A stretch of DNA of 64,000 bases, from the NCBI GenBank assembly GCA_963576475.1, contig OY754981.1, forward strand, positions 29,798,132 to 29,862,131, given 5' to 3'. A program made the position numbers and the translations under genes. This document shows positions 63,378-64,000 of this stretch, one piece after another (positions within the stretch are counted from its first letter, which is position 1; every line of letters begins with the position of its first letter). The notes beneath the pieces are model-generated. The model did not search any database. It worked only from the letters and a program-made list of their open reading frames with translations, and had not been told where the DNA came from. Source of the DNA: Molanna angustata (taxonomy: Eukaryota > Arthropoda > Insecta > Trichoptera > Molannidae).

Positions 63378-63770
63378 TAAGTGTGGATCATAGAAAAGAG
63401 ATATACATTAAGGATAAAAGCATAGAAAAGAGTTACATTGATAACAGTGAATCATAGAAAAGAGATAAATTGTGAGGATAAAAGCATGGAAAAGAGTTAC
63501 TTTGATAACAGTGAATCATAGAAAAGAGATATATTGTGAGGATAAAAGCATAGAAAAGAGTTACTTTGATAACAGTGAATCATAGAAAAGAGATATATTG
63601 TGAGGATAAAAGCATAGAAAAGAGTTACATTGATAACAGTGAATCATAGAAAAGAGATAAATTGTGAGGATAAAAGCATGGAAAAGAGTTACTTTGATAA
63701 CAGTGAATCATAGAAAAGAGATATATTGTGAGGATAAAAGCATAGAAAAGAGTTACTTTAATAAAAGTGA
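63378..63770. repeat. 64-bp array with three-unit higher-order pattern
   Basis: ataacagtgaatcatagaaa begins every 64 bp (63441, 63505, 63569, 63633, 63697). Unit variants are distinguished by gataaattg or gatatattg, catgg or catag, and acatt or acttt. In order they read C-A-B-C-A-B, i.e. a 192-bp higher-order repeat present twice. Confidence 0.88.
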
Positions 63771-64000
63771 CATTTCTTTGTACAAGCGCATTGCTTGTTT
63801 AGCACCTTGAACCATCATAGATGTTCGCGTGAGACAAACACACACACTAACACTATCATTGCTTTATTACTTAAGATGACTGTGCTTTATGCTCGCTTGG
63901 TACTCGCACCAGGATACGCTCGCGGGCCTCTTGTTTCTACTGTTCCACTAAGCTAAACCCCACCCCCCCCCCGAAATTATTTTCTGGCTACGGCCTTGTC
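63771..64000. other. Intergenic to window end
   Basis: Includes a ccccacccccccccc run at 63959-63971. No gene recognised before the window ends. Confidence 0.4.

Overview
The window is a stretch of AT-rich insect nuclear DNA, almost certainly from a moth or butterfly. It has introns with GT-AG borders, very little coding sequence, the sequence gtaggtacctac and its variants scattered throughout (a habit of lepidopteran genomes), tRNA-derived SINEs, many 5'-truncated non-LTR retrotransposons, and an intact myophilin gene whose protein is nearly the insect consensus. There are no bacterial operons, CRISPR arrays or rRNA genes, and no true tRNA genes that I can see.

The only host gene I can support lies on the minus strand between 10437 and 4224. 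It is a four-exon gene for a 180-residue calponin-homology protein (myophilin; Drosophila Chd64 type): exon 1 10408-10437, exon 2 5848-5984, exon 3 4882-5086, exon 4 4224-4394. All splice phases fit. Intron 1 is 4.4 kb and is filled with a perfect palindrome, a 230-bp (AT)n tract, a 1-kb Helentron-like element, a LINE fragment, a SINE and a degenerate triplicated repeat.

The remaining 54 kb or so is intergenic repeat terrain. 10.7-12.4 kb holds a 571-bp internally deleted hAT transposon with a perfect 8-bp target duplication. 13-19.4 kb holds inverted-repeat elements, tandem hairpins and a mariner-like TIR element loaded with LINE insertions. 20-30 kb holds LINE 3' ends, a SINE and palindromic MITEs. 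32.4-34.5 kb is a chain of four unlike tandem arrays, with a partial inverted copy at 49.1-49.7 kb. 37.3-40.2 kb holds a 63-bp array and a 19-copy, nearly identical 87-bp satellite. 42.4-46.2 kb holds two fold-back elements with 11- and 13-bp target duplications (one inserted in a SINE) and the second Helentron-like copy. 47-52.5 kb holds a 16-bp minisatellite, SINEs and repeat copies. 54.9-64 kb holds two ultra-short (35 and 40 bp) palindromic insertions with 8-bp duplications, a 69-bp array, LINE ends, a 94-bp triplication, two more (AT)n tracts, a long hairpin and a 64-bp array with higher-order structure.

No new multi-gene system is visible. The most unusual signals are the ultra-short 8-bp-TSD palindromes, the fold-back family with retrotransposon-like target duplications, the modular array element, and a recurring TTTCG-hairpin-CATTTTC motif seen in three unrelated contexts. 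Family names for the transposons rest on residue patterns and terminal structure read by eye; no database search was possible.
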